From Isotricha intestinalis (taxonomy: Eukaryota > Ciliophora > Litostomatea > Vestibuliferida > Isotrichidae), in assembly GCA_023807065.1 (NCBI GenBank), contig JAJJLU010003501.1, positions 1 through 64,000 on the forward strand: a DNA stretch of 64,000 bases, written 5' to 3'. Under the pieces are notes generated by a model, which saw nothing but the letters and a program-made list of their open reading frames with translations, was not told where the DNA came from and made no database searches. The position numbers and the translations under genes are program-made. Shown here in pieces: positions 1 through 10,555 of the stretch (position 1 is its first letter; the number at the start of each line of letters is the position of its first letter).

Positions 1-1495
1 AAAAGGTTTTTTTTCTTGATTAGATTTATCTAAATTAAATCTATAATTAACATAATCAATAATTTGTTTAGTATCAGAATCAATTTCATATACTCTAAAA
101 CTAGGAAGAAACATTAGGAAAAGTAGTTAAAGAAGGGCAAATATAATTTAAATTAGTGATTCTTTTTCTATCAAAATAACCATATATAGGATTTATATCA
201 TCTTTATGTGTATGACCACTAAAAACTCCTCTTATAATATATTCAAATCTATCATATAAAGCTATAAATCTTTTTGAACATTCTTCTAATGAAAATGAAC
301 CTGTTAATGGAAAATGATTTAATATATAAACATATTCATTATTTTTTTCTGATTGTCTTAATTCTTTTTCTAACCAAACAAACATTTCTTTTGATGCTTT
401 CTTATCAGAATTTATTAAATTGTAATTCCATGTATCACATAGTAAACAGTTTAATGCAATTATTTTTAAATTTGAATTTGGATATTTCATTGAATAATAA
501 CCAAATTTTTTAAATGTTAAATAAGCTGAATTACTTAAATATTTTTTATATATATTTGCCATTTTTTCATAAAAGATAACTTCTTTTTCATTGAATTCAT
601 CATTAGGATAAATTTCATGATTACCTAAAAGAGGATAAATAGGAATTTTAAATTGGAATTTTTCATCTAAAGCATTTCTAATTATTTCAGTGACGTAATA
701 AGTATCATTTTGTCCTTCAAATTTCTCTTTCCAAGTATCATGGGGCGCATTATCTCCAGTCCAAATAATTAAATCTGGTTTAAGAGAATATGCTTTATTT
801 ATAAAACTATGAAATAAATTAGGACTTAAATCACATTTTCCTTCATAACCATAATATCCTGAAATTTTTTTTTCTTTTTTTTTCGCCTTATCTCTACAAC
901 ATAATGGTAAATAACAATCTACACTTGCATTTTCTATATAATGCAAATCATAATGTAAATCACTCACTTGAAGCATTTTTATTTTTTTGGAATTTTTATT
1001 TATTTTTTCTTTTGTTTTTGTTGGTTTATCTGATAATAATTTTTTAGCATAATCATCTACATTTAAATATTTAGTTTTGTCTTCGCAAAATTTAAGTTTT
1101 TGACATAAGAAATTATTTTTTATAAATTTATCTATTAATCCATCAATTAAAACATAACCATAACCCTCAATTAAAGTATCACAAAAATTTTCATATTTAT
1201 ATAAGAAAAGGCAGATTTTCTTTACATAGGAAAAAAAGCCTTTGGTTCCATGAGTGTTTAATATATTATTAAATTCTAATAATGTTCCAGTACATATTGA
1301 ACATCCTAAATCTAATTTATTTTCTCCTATTACATTTAATAATTTTGATATTAATAATATTATTTTATCCGTTGTATCTGTTGCTTTTAAATTTATTTGA
1401 GTTTCTTCATTTTTTGTTAATGGTAAATCAAAGAAAAAATTCTTGGATGATGATAAAGAAAAAATGAAAAAGAGAAATAGAAACTTTTTATACAT
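1..1495 (-). CDS. Acid sphingomyelinase-like phosphodiesterase, partial, with frameshift
   Basis: Secreted or lysosomal enzyme expected to cleave phosphodiester bonds such as that in sphingomyelin. Residues 1-17 form a hydrophobic signal peptide. Residues about 61-140 are a cysteine-rich saposin-B-like domain. From about 172 comes a calcineurin-like metallophosphoesterase fold with the metal ligands in order: SDLHYD (D179, H181), TGDNAPHD (D248), LGNHE (N292, H293), NHFPLTG (H394) and SGHTHKD (H428, H430). This is the acid sphingomyelinase layout. The frame hits TAG at 101-103, just after SLTTFPN. One frame over, from base 102 to base 1, 34 codons stay open and read SFRVYEID near their start, the expected family continuation. 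The gene therefore runs past the left edge and carries a one-base frameshift, a programmed shift, or a sequence error. No GT-AG segment of a suitable length restores the frame. Family call firm; the substrate is inferred. Confidence 0.88.
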
Positions 1496-1663
1496 TTATT
1501 GAATAATATTTTTTTATGATTTTATATAATGTAGTGTAATCATTGTAGTATAGATATTAATTTTATTTCTTTATAAATAACTGTTTAATTATTTTTCTTT
1601 TATTAAATTATAAAATAAAAAAAAATGTAAAAAATTAACTAATAAAATATATATTAAAAAAAT

Positions 1664-2413
1664 ATGAAATACAGTTTAGATTTCTGCAAAATTCAATGGT
1701 TAAACCGTGAATTTCTTCCAATGAATTATGCTTTTAAATATTCAAAAAACGAATCTCGTTTTATAAATATATTTAACACATTAAAGAAATTATCGTCTTC
1801 AAATATTGAAAATGAAATATATGAAATGAAAACAATGAAACAAAATAAAAGAACTAGTGAAATAAATATATATAAAATATTAACATTGGAAGAAAGAAGA
1901 ACAACATTAATGATAAAAAATGTACCTAATAAATTTACTAAAGATATCTTTTTATCAATATTTAATAAAGAATTTGAAGATAAATTTGATCTTTTTCTTC
2001 TTCCTACAGATATAAAAGAAAAAAAGAATTATGGTTATGCATTTATTAATTTTATTAATCCTTTAGATATAATATATTTTTTTTATAGATTTAATGGGAA
2101 AAAATGGCCTAATACAAATTCAGTAAAAATTTGTGAAATTGTTTTTTCTAAAATTCAAGGAATAAATAAAATGATTAAACATTATCATATTAAAGTTATG
2201 TATCAAAAAATAATGATGAAAAATGAAGAAGAAAATAAAAAAGATATTGATATTTATTTAAAAGATAAAAAAGATATTGTTATTCCTATTGTATTTCTTA
2301 ATGAATTTAATATTATTTATCCTAACTCTAATTTTAAATTTGATATTAATATAAAAGATATTATTTTAGTTGATAAAAATGTCTTTAATTCTAAAAATTT
2401 AGGTAATTATTAA
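1664..2413 (+). CDS. Mei2-like RNA-binding protein (RRM_2 domain)
   Basis: A 249-residue protein with one RNA-recognition motif at about residues 79-175. The RNP2-like strand is LMIKNVP (82-88) and the RNP1-like strand is YGYAFINF (123-130). The segments TTLMIKNVPNKFT, GYAFINFINPLDI and FNGKKWPNTNS are typical of the C-terminal RRM of Mei2-like proteins, which bind RNA and in fungi and plants act in meiosis and development. Full Mei2 proteins carry two more RRMs; here only the last one exists, as in short Mei2-like proteins of protists. The start is the first ATG after an AT-rich leader and the stop is TAA. The gene converges on the Lys/Glu-rich gene to its right. The meiotic role is not shown by the sequence. 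Confidence 0.85.
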   Translation: MKYSLDFCKIQWLNREFLPMNYAFKYSKNESRFINIFNTLKKLSSSNIENEIYEMKTMKQNKRTSEINIYKILTLEERRTTLMIKNVPNKFTKDIFLSIFNKEFEDKFDLFLLPTDIKEKKNYGYAFINFINPLDIIYFFYRFNGKKWPNTNSVKICEIVFSKIQGINKMIKHYHIKVMYQKIMMKNEEENKKDIDIYLKDKKDIVIPIVFLNEFNIIYPNSNFKFDINIKDIILVDKNVFNSKNLGNY

Positions 2414-2945
2414 AAATCATTTGTTTTGCTTTTGTAAATATTTAATTGTAATAATAATGAAATAGTTCTTTTATTTTATTTTTTATCGAACATATATTTT
2501 ATGTAGAGAAAAAATTAGAATTAATTAAATTTTTCTTAATTAATAAGAGATTATATTTTAGGTTTTTAGTTAGTTTGATAAAATTTAGTTAAATCAAAAA
2601 TAAATTTTGTTTCTTTTTTTAATTGTCAAAATTAAAGTTTCAACAATTAAAAAAAGATTTTAAATTTATTTTTTGTATATTCTTATTATAGTTTAGTTAT
2701 GTTCATTTTTTTGAACAATTCAGGTTTTAATTAGCTGTTTAGGTATAAATATTTTTATTTATTTGATTATATATAAAAAAAAATAAAAAAATTTTAATTC
2801 AATTTTTTTTTGTTTTTTGTAAAAATTTTTTACAAAAGAATCTTAAATTATTTTATTATATCTATCATTATTCTTTATTATTCTATATTTATATCTCAAA
2901 AAGAAATAATTTAATACAATTAAATAAATATAATTAATTTCTGTT
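2414..2945. other. Convergent intergenic region with two hairpin-forming palindromes
   Basis: This lies between the 3' ends of two convergent genes. I see no coding signal. It holds a 5-bp-arm palindrome at 2701-2716 (GTTCA, six T, TGAAC) and a perfect 11-bp inverted repeat at 2815-2837 with a one-base spacer (TTTTGTAAAAA arm). These could shape 3' end formation, but AT-rich DNA makes such palindromes by chance. Confidence 0.5.
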
Positions 2946-3099
2946 TTATATATCTTCTTCTTCAACTTCTTCTTCTATTTCTTCTTCTTCTTCTTCTTCT
3001 TCTTCTTCTTTTTTATTATTATTATTATTATTTTTATTATTATTATTATTGTTTTTTACTTCTTCTTCTTCAACTTCTTCTTCTTCTTCAACTTCTTCA

Positions 3100-3130
<31 letters not shown>

Positions 3131-4019
3131 CTTTTTTTTTTCTTTCTTCTTCTTCTTTTCTTTTTTTTTCTTCTTCTTCTTTTCTTTTTTTTTCTTCTTC
3201 TTCTTTCTTTTTTTTTTCTTCTTCTTCTTTTCTTTTTCTTTCTTCTTCTTCTTTTCTTTTTCTTTCTTCTTCTTCTTTCTTTTTTTTTTCTTCTTCTTCT
3301 TTCTTTTTTTTTTCTTCTTCTTCTTTTTTATTCTTTTTCTTTTTAATTATTTTTTTCTTTTTTTTCTTTATAACTATATCATTTTCTTCTTTAACTTCTT
3401 CTTTTTTTTCTTCTTCTTTATTTTCATCTTCTTTTTTTTCATCTTCAATAACTTTCTTCTTTTTTTTTTTATTATCGTTATTATTATCAACATCCATATC
3501 TTCAATAGTTTTAATATTAAAAGAAACATTATTATTAACATCATTTCCAAAGGAAATATCTTTATTAATTTTTTTCTTCTTAATTTTTATCTTTTTAACA
3601 TTATTAACATTATCATTATTATTACTAATAATTGTATTATCATTTATATTACCATTTTTTTTTTTAACAATACTTTTTTTTTTATTTTCTTCATTGTTAA
3701 TAATAACTTTATTTTCATTTTCATTTTCTTTTTTTTCTTCTTCTTTTTCTACTTCTTCTTCTTTTTCTTCTTCATCACTATAATAATTTTCAAGTGAAGA
3801 TTCTCCTTCCTCACTATCAAAATTATTTTGTAATGCTTTTATCTTTTTTAATTCTTCTGAATCTATATAATCTGGAATTTTTTTTCTTTTTATTGTTTCT
3901 CCTGTCATTTTTTTCAATTCTGCCAATTTCTTTTTTTTTTCTTGTTTTATTAATACTCTTTCTAATTTTAAAGATAACATTTTTGATTCAATTTTCTCTC
4001 TTACTGTTGTACATCCCAT
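2946..4019 (-). CDS. Lys/Glu-rich low-complexity protein with Met-Gly-Cys start
   Basis: No family recognised. The 357-residue product begins MGCTTVREKIE, a start that could be N-myristoylated and palmitoylated (inference). Residues about 1-75 are of normal complexity and probably helical (KMLSLKLERVLIKQE). The rest is charged: a Glu-rich stretch near 85-100, an Asn/Lys/Ile middle, then about 14 repeats of a KKKEEEE or KRKEEEE heptad-like unit, which would form a long single helix or coiled coil, and a terminal Glu tract. The opposite strand is open over 3049-3783 but codes only Ser/Phe runs, the mirror of Lys/Glu codons, and is not a gene. The ordinary N-terminus and good start context support a real gene; repeat length may be unreliable in assembly. 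Confidence 0.65.
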
Positions 4020-4585
4020 TTTTTTTTTATTTTTTTGTTTTATTTTGTTTAATTTTTTTTTATTTTTTTAAGCAATTTTTTCAATTATTTTTTTTTTAAA
4101 ATAAAATAATAATTTTATTTATTTTAAATTAGATTATAATTGTTTTTTTATTGGTTTAATAAAGATTATATTTTATCAAAGATTTGTTTATTATTGTTTT
4201 ATCCTCGATTACCAAAATATTTAAGGAAAATCAATTGCTTATTTTTAAATTTTTTTGTTAATTATAGTGAATATCATTTAGAAAATTCTTATTTGATTAG
4301 AAATTTTAGATAAGAAATTATTTATTTTCGTTATTTAAATGTATAAATATGAGATTGATGAAAATTAAAAAAATGAAAAAAAAGAAAGTATCAATTTTAA
4401 AAACTTAAAATCATTTAATTATTAATATTCATAAATTTAAAATCAAATTTAAGAGTTGTTTGATTATTTTAATAATATTTCAATTGACCCTTAATATTTT
4501 TTGTAAAATTAAAAAAATAAAATCAAAAAAAATTAAAAAAATAAAGAAAATAAAAAAATATATTTAAACAAAAAAAATATTTTTT
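4020..4585. other. Intergenic, no feature seen
   Basis: AT-rich spacer between the start of the Lys/Glu-rich gene and the end of the HECT ligase gene, with poly-T and poly-A runs. No open frame with coding character, RNA gene or repeat was seen on either strand. Confidence 0.5.
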
Positions 4586-6950
4586 TTAAATCAAGCCAAA
4601 TCCTTCAGAATAACTAATAGCAATAAGTAATAATTTTTTAAGTTTTTCCTTATTTTGATAATCAGGAATAAGTAAATGATTAAAGCAAGTATGTGCAATA
4701 GGTAACTTATCAGAATCAGGTCCCCATTTACTTAAAGTTAATTCTAAAGAACCTAAACCATTAATTGGAGCTCTATCACATCCAGTAACAAAAAAAAGAA
4801 ATTTTTTTTTTTCTTCTTCATTAAAATCATGTAATATTTCCCATAAATATTTTATTGTTATTGAATTTTTATCATAACCATCTTCATATTTTGCTGCTAT
4901 TTCTAATTCTTTAAAATCTAATTTTTGTGTTCCACAAATTATTAATTCTAAATCTTCTGGTTTTAATATTTTTGATAATTTAATATCACAAACCCGGAAA
5001 AATCCAGTTTTAAAATATTCAAAATATTCTTTTATTGATTTATTATAATACCAATCTAAATATAAATTTATATATTCTTCCTTATTTGAATTATCTATAT
5101 ATATATTTTCTCCATTTTCTTTTAATGGAATTATTATTTTTTCACCGAATTTATCTAATGTTACTGTAAAATTCATTGATAATATATCTTTTAAATTTTC
5201 ATCTTCTGTATTTTGTAAATAAGTAAATGTTTGAAATAATTCAGGATCAATTTCTTTTAAATCATTTAAATTAGGTTTAATTCCAAGTAATTTTTTATAA
5301 ATAACTAAAGGAAATTTAACATCTAAAATAACATTATTAAATAAAGCTAAACCTAAAATAATACCAATTAATTCAAATTTAAGTTTAGGTTCAAAAGAAA
5401 AGTAATTAAACCAAAATAATCTTGTATTTTCATTATAAACAAACATACCATAATTAGCATCAAATAATTGTCTAACTAATAACATAAAAAATTCTTTTCT
5501 AACTCCTCCTTCATCAACTCCTTGTTCATTAATAAATTTGACTTTTAAAGGTTTTTGTAAATTTATATTTGGATTTGAAACCGTATTTAATGTATCTTCT
5601 ATTATTTTTTCTCTTCTTATATTTAATACGAAAAATAATGATTGATTATTTAATAAATTATTAAATTCTAATAAACCTTCAATGTTATTATGTAAAGAAT
5701 TTACTATTTCATCTCTTTGTTTTTTATCGTTAAAATATTTTATTATTTCATTTTTTGAAAATGCATCAAAAAGAAAATTATATGATATTAATGAGAATGG
5801 TTTTTTATTTTCATATTTTTTTTCTAATATTATATTATATGTATTACACTCTATTTTATAATTTATGTTTTTACTTATTTCATGATTGTAAAATTCTCTT
5901 TGATCAATTATATTATATTTTTCATTAATTAAATATAATGTTTTAAATGTTTTTACAAAATGTTTTAATAAAGAATAAAATTGTTCATTATATGTTGATT
6001 CTTCTTCTTCTTCCTCTTCTTCTTCTATATTATTTGATTTTAAGGAACACAAAATTAAAGTTAAAAAAGTTTGAGAATTCTCAACATATTTTTTAAATTC
6101 TTCTTTATAATTTCTTATCTCTTCAAATGAATTGACATATATTTGTGTTAAATCTTCATTTTTTATTTCTTCTTTCTTTCCATTGTCTATTTCCATTTTA
6201 TTATTTGACATTATACTTTTTAAACATTGTTTTGTATATTTTTTTATTATTCTATAATTTTCAAAAAATCGAGAAAAATCATTAGATGTGTTTTCTATAT
6301 TAAAAATATTTGGATCATTTAAAATATAAAATAAAGCTTTTATCATAAATGAAAATAGAAAATAAAATAAATTTTGATTTTCTATTAATTCTGGTTTGAA
6401 ATTTTTTAAATCTATATTTTCCATAAAATATAAAATATAATTATTAATATCTTCTAAAGTTTGTTTTATTGTATCATTTTTGTCAGAATCTTTTTCTTTT
6501 TTTTTAAAATATTCATTTAATTTATTTAGGTCAAAATTTAATTTTGGTAATTTATTAGTGTTATTAATTATTTCATCTTCAAAATCATAATTTTTATTTA
6601 TTACAAATTCAACTAATAAATTTTCTATTTTAATAATATTATCATTCACTAAACATTTAAATTTTTCATTTTTATATGATAATTGATTATCTTTAAATAA
6701 TTGAAATATATCCATTGTTATTTCTTGTTTAGATTTGTTTTTATATTCTAAAAATGTAAATATTCAATATTTTACTTAATTGAGTTAATTTATTTTTAAA
6801 GCATAAATTATTATAACAATGATTTCTGAAACATCCTTTTGTTATTTGATTATATAAGAAAAGAATATTTTCTGCTAATTTTTTTTGAATTTCTCTTTTT
6901 ATTTCTTCATCTTCATTTCCTTTTTTTTCATCTTTTAAGTTATTTGACAT
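4586..6950 (-). CDS. UBE3A-like E3 ubiquitin ligase (AZUL zinc finger + HECT), two exons
   Basis: E3 ligase that would take ubiquitin from an E2 onto a HECT cysteine and pass it to substrate. Exon 1 is 6776-6950, exon 2 is 4586-6747, giving 778 residues. Residues 25-90 resemble the AZUL zinc finger of UBE3A: ITKGCFRNHCYNNLC gives C40, C45 and C50 with the C-x4-C-x4-C spacing, and the likely fourth ligand is C90 (KFKC), which lies in exon 2. The HECT domain fills about 430-778, with QGVDEGGVRKEF and the catalytic C746 in AHTCFNHLLIP; the C-terminus EGFGLI matches HECT ends. Between them is a helical region with an acidic run. Removing the 28-nt GT-AG intron joins the frames exactly. Without it the gene would look like a 69-residue fragment plus a HECT protein lacking its zinc finger. 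It is divergent from the kinase at 7131, with 180 bp between starts. Confidence 0.9.
6748..6775 (-). other. Intron, 28 nt, in the UBE3A-like gene
   Basis: On the minus strand it starts GTAAAATATT and ends TTTTTAG. Splicing is in phase 1 (TTA A / AA TAT) and fuses the zinc-finger exon to the HECT exon in frame, adding 11 residues before the downstream Met. The total coding length is then a whole number of codons. Support: a domain that needs residues from both sides. Confidence 0.88.
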
Positions 6951-7130
6951 TAAAATAGATTAAATAGATAAAATAATATATAACTTAAAAATTAAAAAAT
7001 AATATAAATATTAATTAAAAAAAATATATATTAATATAATAAAAGAAATAATTAAAAGAAAAAATTTAAATCAAAAATATACAATGAAAAAATTATATTT
7101 TGATTTTTATAAAAATTAGAAAAAATTTAA

Positions 7131-9215
7131 ATGTCAAATGCCTTAGAAAGTATAGAAAAAAAAGAAAAGGAAATAAATGAAATGAAAGCACAGAAAAAAA
7201 TAGGAAATTACATATTATTAAAGAATATAGGAAAAGGAACATTTAGTAAAGTATCATTAGGTTATCATATATTAACAAATGAATTAGTAGCAATAAAAAT
7301 ATTACAAAAAAATAAAATCCAAGATAAAATAGATTTAGAAAGGATAAATCGAGAAATGATAATTTTAAAAATGTTATGCCATCCAAATATATCTCAATTA
7401 TATGAAACATTATCAACAATAAATAATTATTATATAATAATGGAATATATTGAAGGAGGAGATTTATTTGATCATATATTAAAAAATAAATATTTATCAG
7501 AAAAAGAATCATGTCTTTTTTTTCGTCAATTAATATCTTCAATAGAATATTTAAATAAATTAAATATAACTCATAGAGATATAAAGCCAGAAAATATTTT
7601 ATTAGATAAAGAAAAGAAAAATATAAAATTAATTGATTTTGGTTTAAGTAATTTTCAAAAAAAAAATTTACTAAAATCATCTTGTGGAAGTCCTTGTTAT
7701 GCATCTCCAGAAATGATAAGTGGAAAACCTTATAATGGAATAAAAACAGATATTTGGTCTTCTGGGATTGTTTTATATTGTATGTTAGTAGGTGCTTTAC
7801 CTTTTGATGATGAAGATATTCATCTTTTATATCAACAAATTAAAAATGGTAAATTTTATATACCTTCAACTTTAAGTAATGAATCTATTGATTTATTAAA
7901 AAAAATTTTAGTCGTTAATCCTAATTTAAGAATTGATATTCATGGGATTAAAAATCATCCTTGGTTTAATTTAAATCATTGTATTTTGTATAAAGGTATT
8001 TTTCTCAATGATTTTTCTAATCATGTTGATATTGATTCTGTTAAGGAAATTAAAAAAAATTTTTTTCATATGGATTCTGTTAGTGAAGATGATATTTGCA
8101 AAATGATTAAAACTAATTCTTGTAATAAATATTCTAGTTGTTATTATTTATATAGAAAATCTAAAAAATTAGGAGGAGATGAATTTAAAGAAAGTAATTT
8201 TGACAATAATAATAATAATAACAATAATAATAGTAATAGTAGTTACAATAAATATAAAAAGAAAATTAATTTGATAATAAGTAATAGTGGTAGTAAAAAG
8301 ACTAATAAAAACAGCAGTTATAGTAATAGTAATAAGAAAAGCAATTATAGTAATATTAGTAATAATAGTAATGAAACATTAAAGAAAAATTTACATAAAA
8401 AAGATAATAAAAGTATGAATGTTTTTGTAATAAATAATATAATTTCAACTGAAAATAATACAAAAAATATAAGTAAATCAATTATTAATAATAATAATTT
8501 AAACTTGAGAAAAAATGATATAAATAAAAATAATAATTTAAATAACAAAGGAAAATCAAAAATAATAAAAAAAAAGAAGAATATAAATATAGGAACATTA
8601 ACAGACACAATTAGAAAATTTAAGACTAAAATATCAAATAAATCATACACTCCAATAAATAAGAAAATTATTAGTACAAGTTTTAATTCTACTTTTAATA
8701 ATTATTACCCTTTATCTCATAAATATAAGGGTGTAAAAATTAAAAAAGTAAAATTAAATGTTACTGATAATTTATTTAAAGAAAAAAATAATTCAAATTT
8801 ATTACTTGAAACAAGTAATATTTCAAGAGAATCTTTTATAAAAAGAGATTTTTCTCATCCTTTGTATAGAAATGGGAAATTAAAAATTAAAAAAGATTTT
8901 ATTAATAATAAATTTTCTTTAGTCAAACATATTTTTAAAAATGAAGTTAGGAAAAAAATAAATTTAAATAATTCTTTAAAAAAAAATTCTAATAATATTA
9001 AAGTTATTCATATGAATACTGTTAATGAAAAAATTCCTTTAAATTTATCAGGTTTTGCTAATAAAAATCATTTATTTAATATTAATAATTCTAAAAGAAA
9101 AAATTCTCCTCTATTAAAAACAAATGATTTAAAATCTAAAATTACTTTATCAAGAAATAATAAATTAAAAGAAAAAACAAAAAAAGAAATTTTGAAAAAA
9201 TTATATTTACCATAG
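7131..9215 (+). CDS. CAMK-group Ser/Thr kinase, AMPK/MARK/BRSK-like
   Basis: The catalytic domain is at about residues 25-277 of 694. It has the glycine loop GKGTFSKV (35-42), VAIK lysine K56, HRDIKPEN (148-155), DFGLSN (169-174), activation segment SCGSPCYASPE and NHPWF near the end. SCGSPCYASPE and the general layout match the CAMKL kinases (SNF1/AMPK, MARK, BRSK). The segment CGS would carry the activation-loop Thr/Ser site. The long C-terminal half is Asn/Ser/Lys-rich, beginning with runs of AAT and AGT codons around 8200-8350, and shows no recognised regulatory domain. The stop is TAG. The catalytic set is complete, so it should be active. Exact subfamily is uncertain; the substrate is unknown. 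Confidence 0.88.
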   Translation: MSNALESIEKKEKEINEMKAQKKIGNYILLKNIGKGTFSKVSLGYHILTNELVAIKILQKNKIQDKIDLERINREMIILKMLCHPNISQLYETLSTINNYYIIMEYIEGGDLFDHILKNKYLSEKESCLFFRQLISSIEYLNKLNITHRDIKPENILLDKEKKNIKLIDFGLSNFQKKNLLKSSCGSPCYASPEMISGKPYNGIKTDIWSSGIVLYCMLVGALPFDDEDIHLLYQQIKNGKFYIPSTLSNESIDLLKKILVVNPNLRIDIHGIKNHPWFNLNHCILYKGIFLNDFSNHVDIDSVKEIKKNFFHMDSVSEDDICKMIKTNSCNKYSSCYYLYRKSKKLGGDEFKESNFDNNNNNNNNNSNSSYNKYKKKINLIISNSGSKKTNKNSSYSNSNKKSNYSNISNNSNETLKKNLHKKDNKSMNVFVINNIISTENNTKNISKSIINNNNLNLRKNDINKNNNLNNKGKSKIIKKKKNINIGTLTDTIRKFKTKISNKSYTPINKKIISTSFNSTFNNYYPLSHKYKGVKIKKVKLNVTDNLFKEKNNSNLLLETSNISRESFIKRDFSHPLYRNGKLKIKKDFINNKFSLVKHIFKNEVRKKINLNNSLKKNSNNIKVIHMNTVNEKIPLNLSGFANKNHLFNINNSKRKNSPLLKTNDLKSKITLSRNNKLKEKTKKEILKKLYLP

Positions 9216-9483
9216 AATATTATATATAAATTTTTTCTTTTTTTATTGTTAATATTATAATTATTAAAAATATTATATTTTAGAAACACAAATTTATTAA
9301 TTATAATTATAAACAATTTTATCATATTTTATTTTTCTTTATTATTAATTTAATAATAAGATTATATAACATAAAGAATTGATATTTACTATTTATATCA
9401 AATAAATAGAATATTTTTAAATTTAATGATTTAACTTCTAACTTTTAAAAAAATAAAAATTAATATAATAAAAAATAACTAAA

Positions 9484-10431
9484 ATGAATGAATACAAAAA
9501 CAGAGATTTATGTTCAATGTGTGCTTTATATAACAGATGTGGAAAATATGAAAAAATAATAGAAATAGCAAAATATTTTTTATCTCAAGAACAAATAAAT
9601 GAAGAAGAATTATCAGTTTTTGTAGAAGGATATCAATTATTATTATCAAAATATAGAAAGAATATAATAAGAGTATTTGAAATAGAAAAATTTGAAAAAA
9701 AAAGGAAATCAACTCATTCTAATTTAATTGAAGAATTAATTAAACCTTTAAGAGAAAAAATAATTAATATTTGTAATGATTTTGATAATGAAATAAATAA
9801 ATTAATTCCTAAATCTAAAAATTATGAACAAATGATTTATTTTACTAGATTAAAATGTGATTTTTTAAGATATAAATGTCAATTTTTAAAAGATGAAAAA
9901 GAAAAAAAAGAATGTATTGATTTATTTTTAGATAATATTAATAAAGGAGAACAATTAGCAAATGAATTTTTTCCTAAAAATAATTTAAGATATTTAGAAT
10001 TAGAATTATCAAAATGTGTTTTTTATTATGAAGTCTTAGATAAAAAGGATGATGCGATTAATTTTGGAAAACAAATTTTAATTGATGCTGAAAAAAAAAT
10101 AGAAAAAAAAATAGAAAAAAAAACAGAAACAAAAATTGAAGAGAAAATTGAAACTCAAGAAACTCAAAATAATGAAGAAAAAAATGAAAAAAAAAATGTT
10201 GAAGTTAAAAAAGAAAATGAAGAAAATGTTAATGAAGAAAATAAAGAAGAAGAAAAAAAAAATGAAGAAAATACAAATCAAGATTTTGTTAATGATTACA
10301 TTAAGAAATTAAATAAAGAAGAAGATCCTATTACTAAAGAAAGAAAAAAAAATGTTGCTGAAATTTTAAGAATTTTGAAAACTGATATTATTCTATGGAG
10401 TGGCAAAGATGAAGGTCATGTTAAATTTTAA
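9484..10431 (+). CDS. Divergent 14-3-3 protein with a charged insert
   Basis: Phosphopeptide-binding adaptor of the 14-3-3 family, 315 residues instead of about 245. Matches run through the fold: LREKIINICNDF (helix 4-5), FLRYKCQF with R129-Y130 at the place of the pocket Arg-Tyr, and CVFYYEVLDKKDDAI (helix 7). After helix 8 (KQILIDAEKK) comes an insert of about 80 residues (about 203-285) made of Glu, Lys, Asn, Thr and Gln. Helix 9 then follows (NVAEILRILKTDIILWS, matching the usual DNLTLWT segment). The pocket lysine K49 of mammalian 14-3-3 falls on Q51, and the peptide-gripping N173 falls on S176, so ligand binding may differ. The family call rests on the RY pair, VFYYE and the terminal LWS. 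The start is the first ATG. Its job relative to the flanking kinase is not shown. Confidence 0.85.
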   Translation: MNEYKNRDLCSMCALYNRCGKYEKIIEIAKYFLSQEQINEEELSVFVEGYQLLLSKYRKNIIRVFEIEKFEKKRKSTHSNLIEELIKPLREKIINICNDFDNEINKLIPKSKNYEQMIYFTRLKCDFLRYKCQFLKDEKEKKECIDLFLDNINKGEQLANEFFPKNNLRYLELELSKCVFYYEVLDKKDDAINFGKQILIDAEKKIEKKIEKKTETKIEEKIETQETQNNEEKNEKKNVEVKKENEENVNEENKEEEKKNEENTNQDFVNDYIKKLNKEEDPITKERKKNVAEILRILKTDIILWSGKDEGHVKF

Positions 10432-10555
10432 TATTTTTTTTATTCATCACATTAACTCTTAAAAGAAAATAAAAAAAATAAACCAAAATTTCTTTAAATA
10501 AATTATTTACAAAAAAATAAAATAAATAAATTAAAAACTATAAAAAAAATATAAA

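Noticed and set aside
101..130. A short intron to explain the sphingomyelinase-like frame change
   Set aside because: GT-AG segments there are 12, 18 and 20 nt and none restores the needed frame.
3049..3783. Open frame on the plus strand coding Ser/Phe runs
   Set aside because: It is the mirror of the Lys/Glu repeats on the minus strand, with no ordinary sequence.
6741..6950. A stand-alone 69-residue gene
   Set aside because: It is exon 1 plus intron of the UBE3A-like gene; a 28-nt intron fuses it to the HECT frame.
7243..7704. Minus-strand 153-residue frame inside the kinase gene
   Set aside because: The plus strand has a complete kinase domain; the minus frame is a low-complexity shadow.
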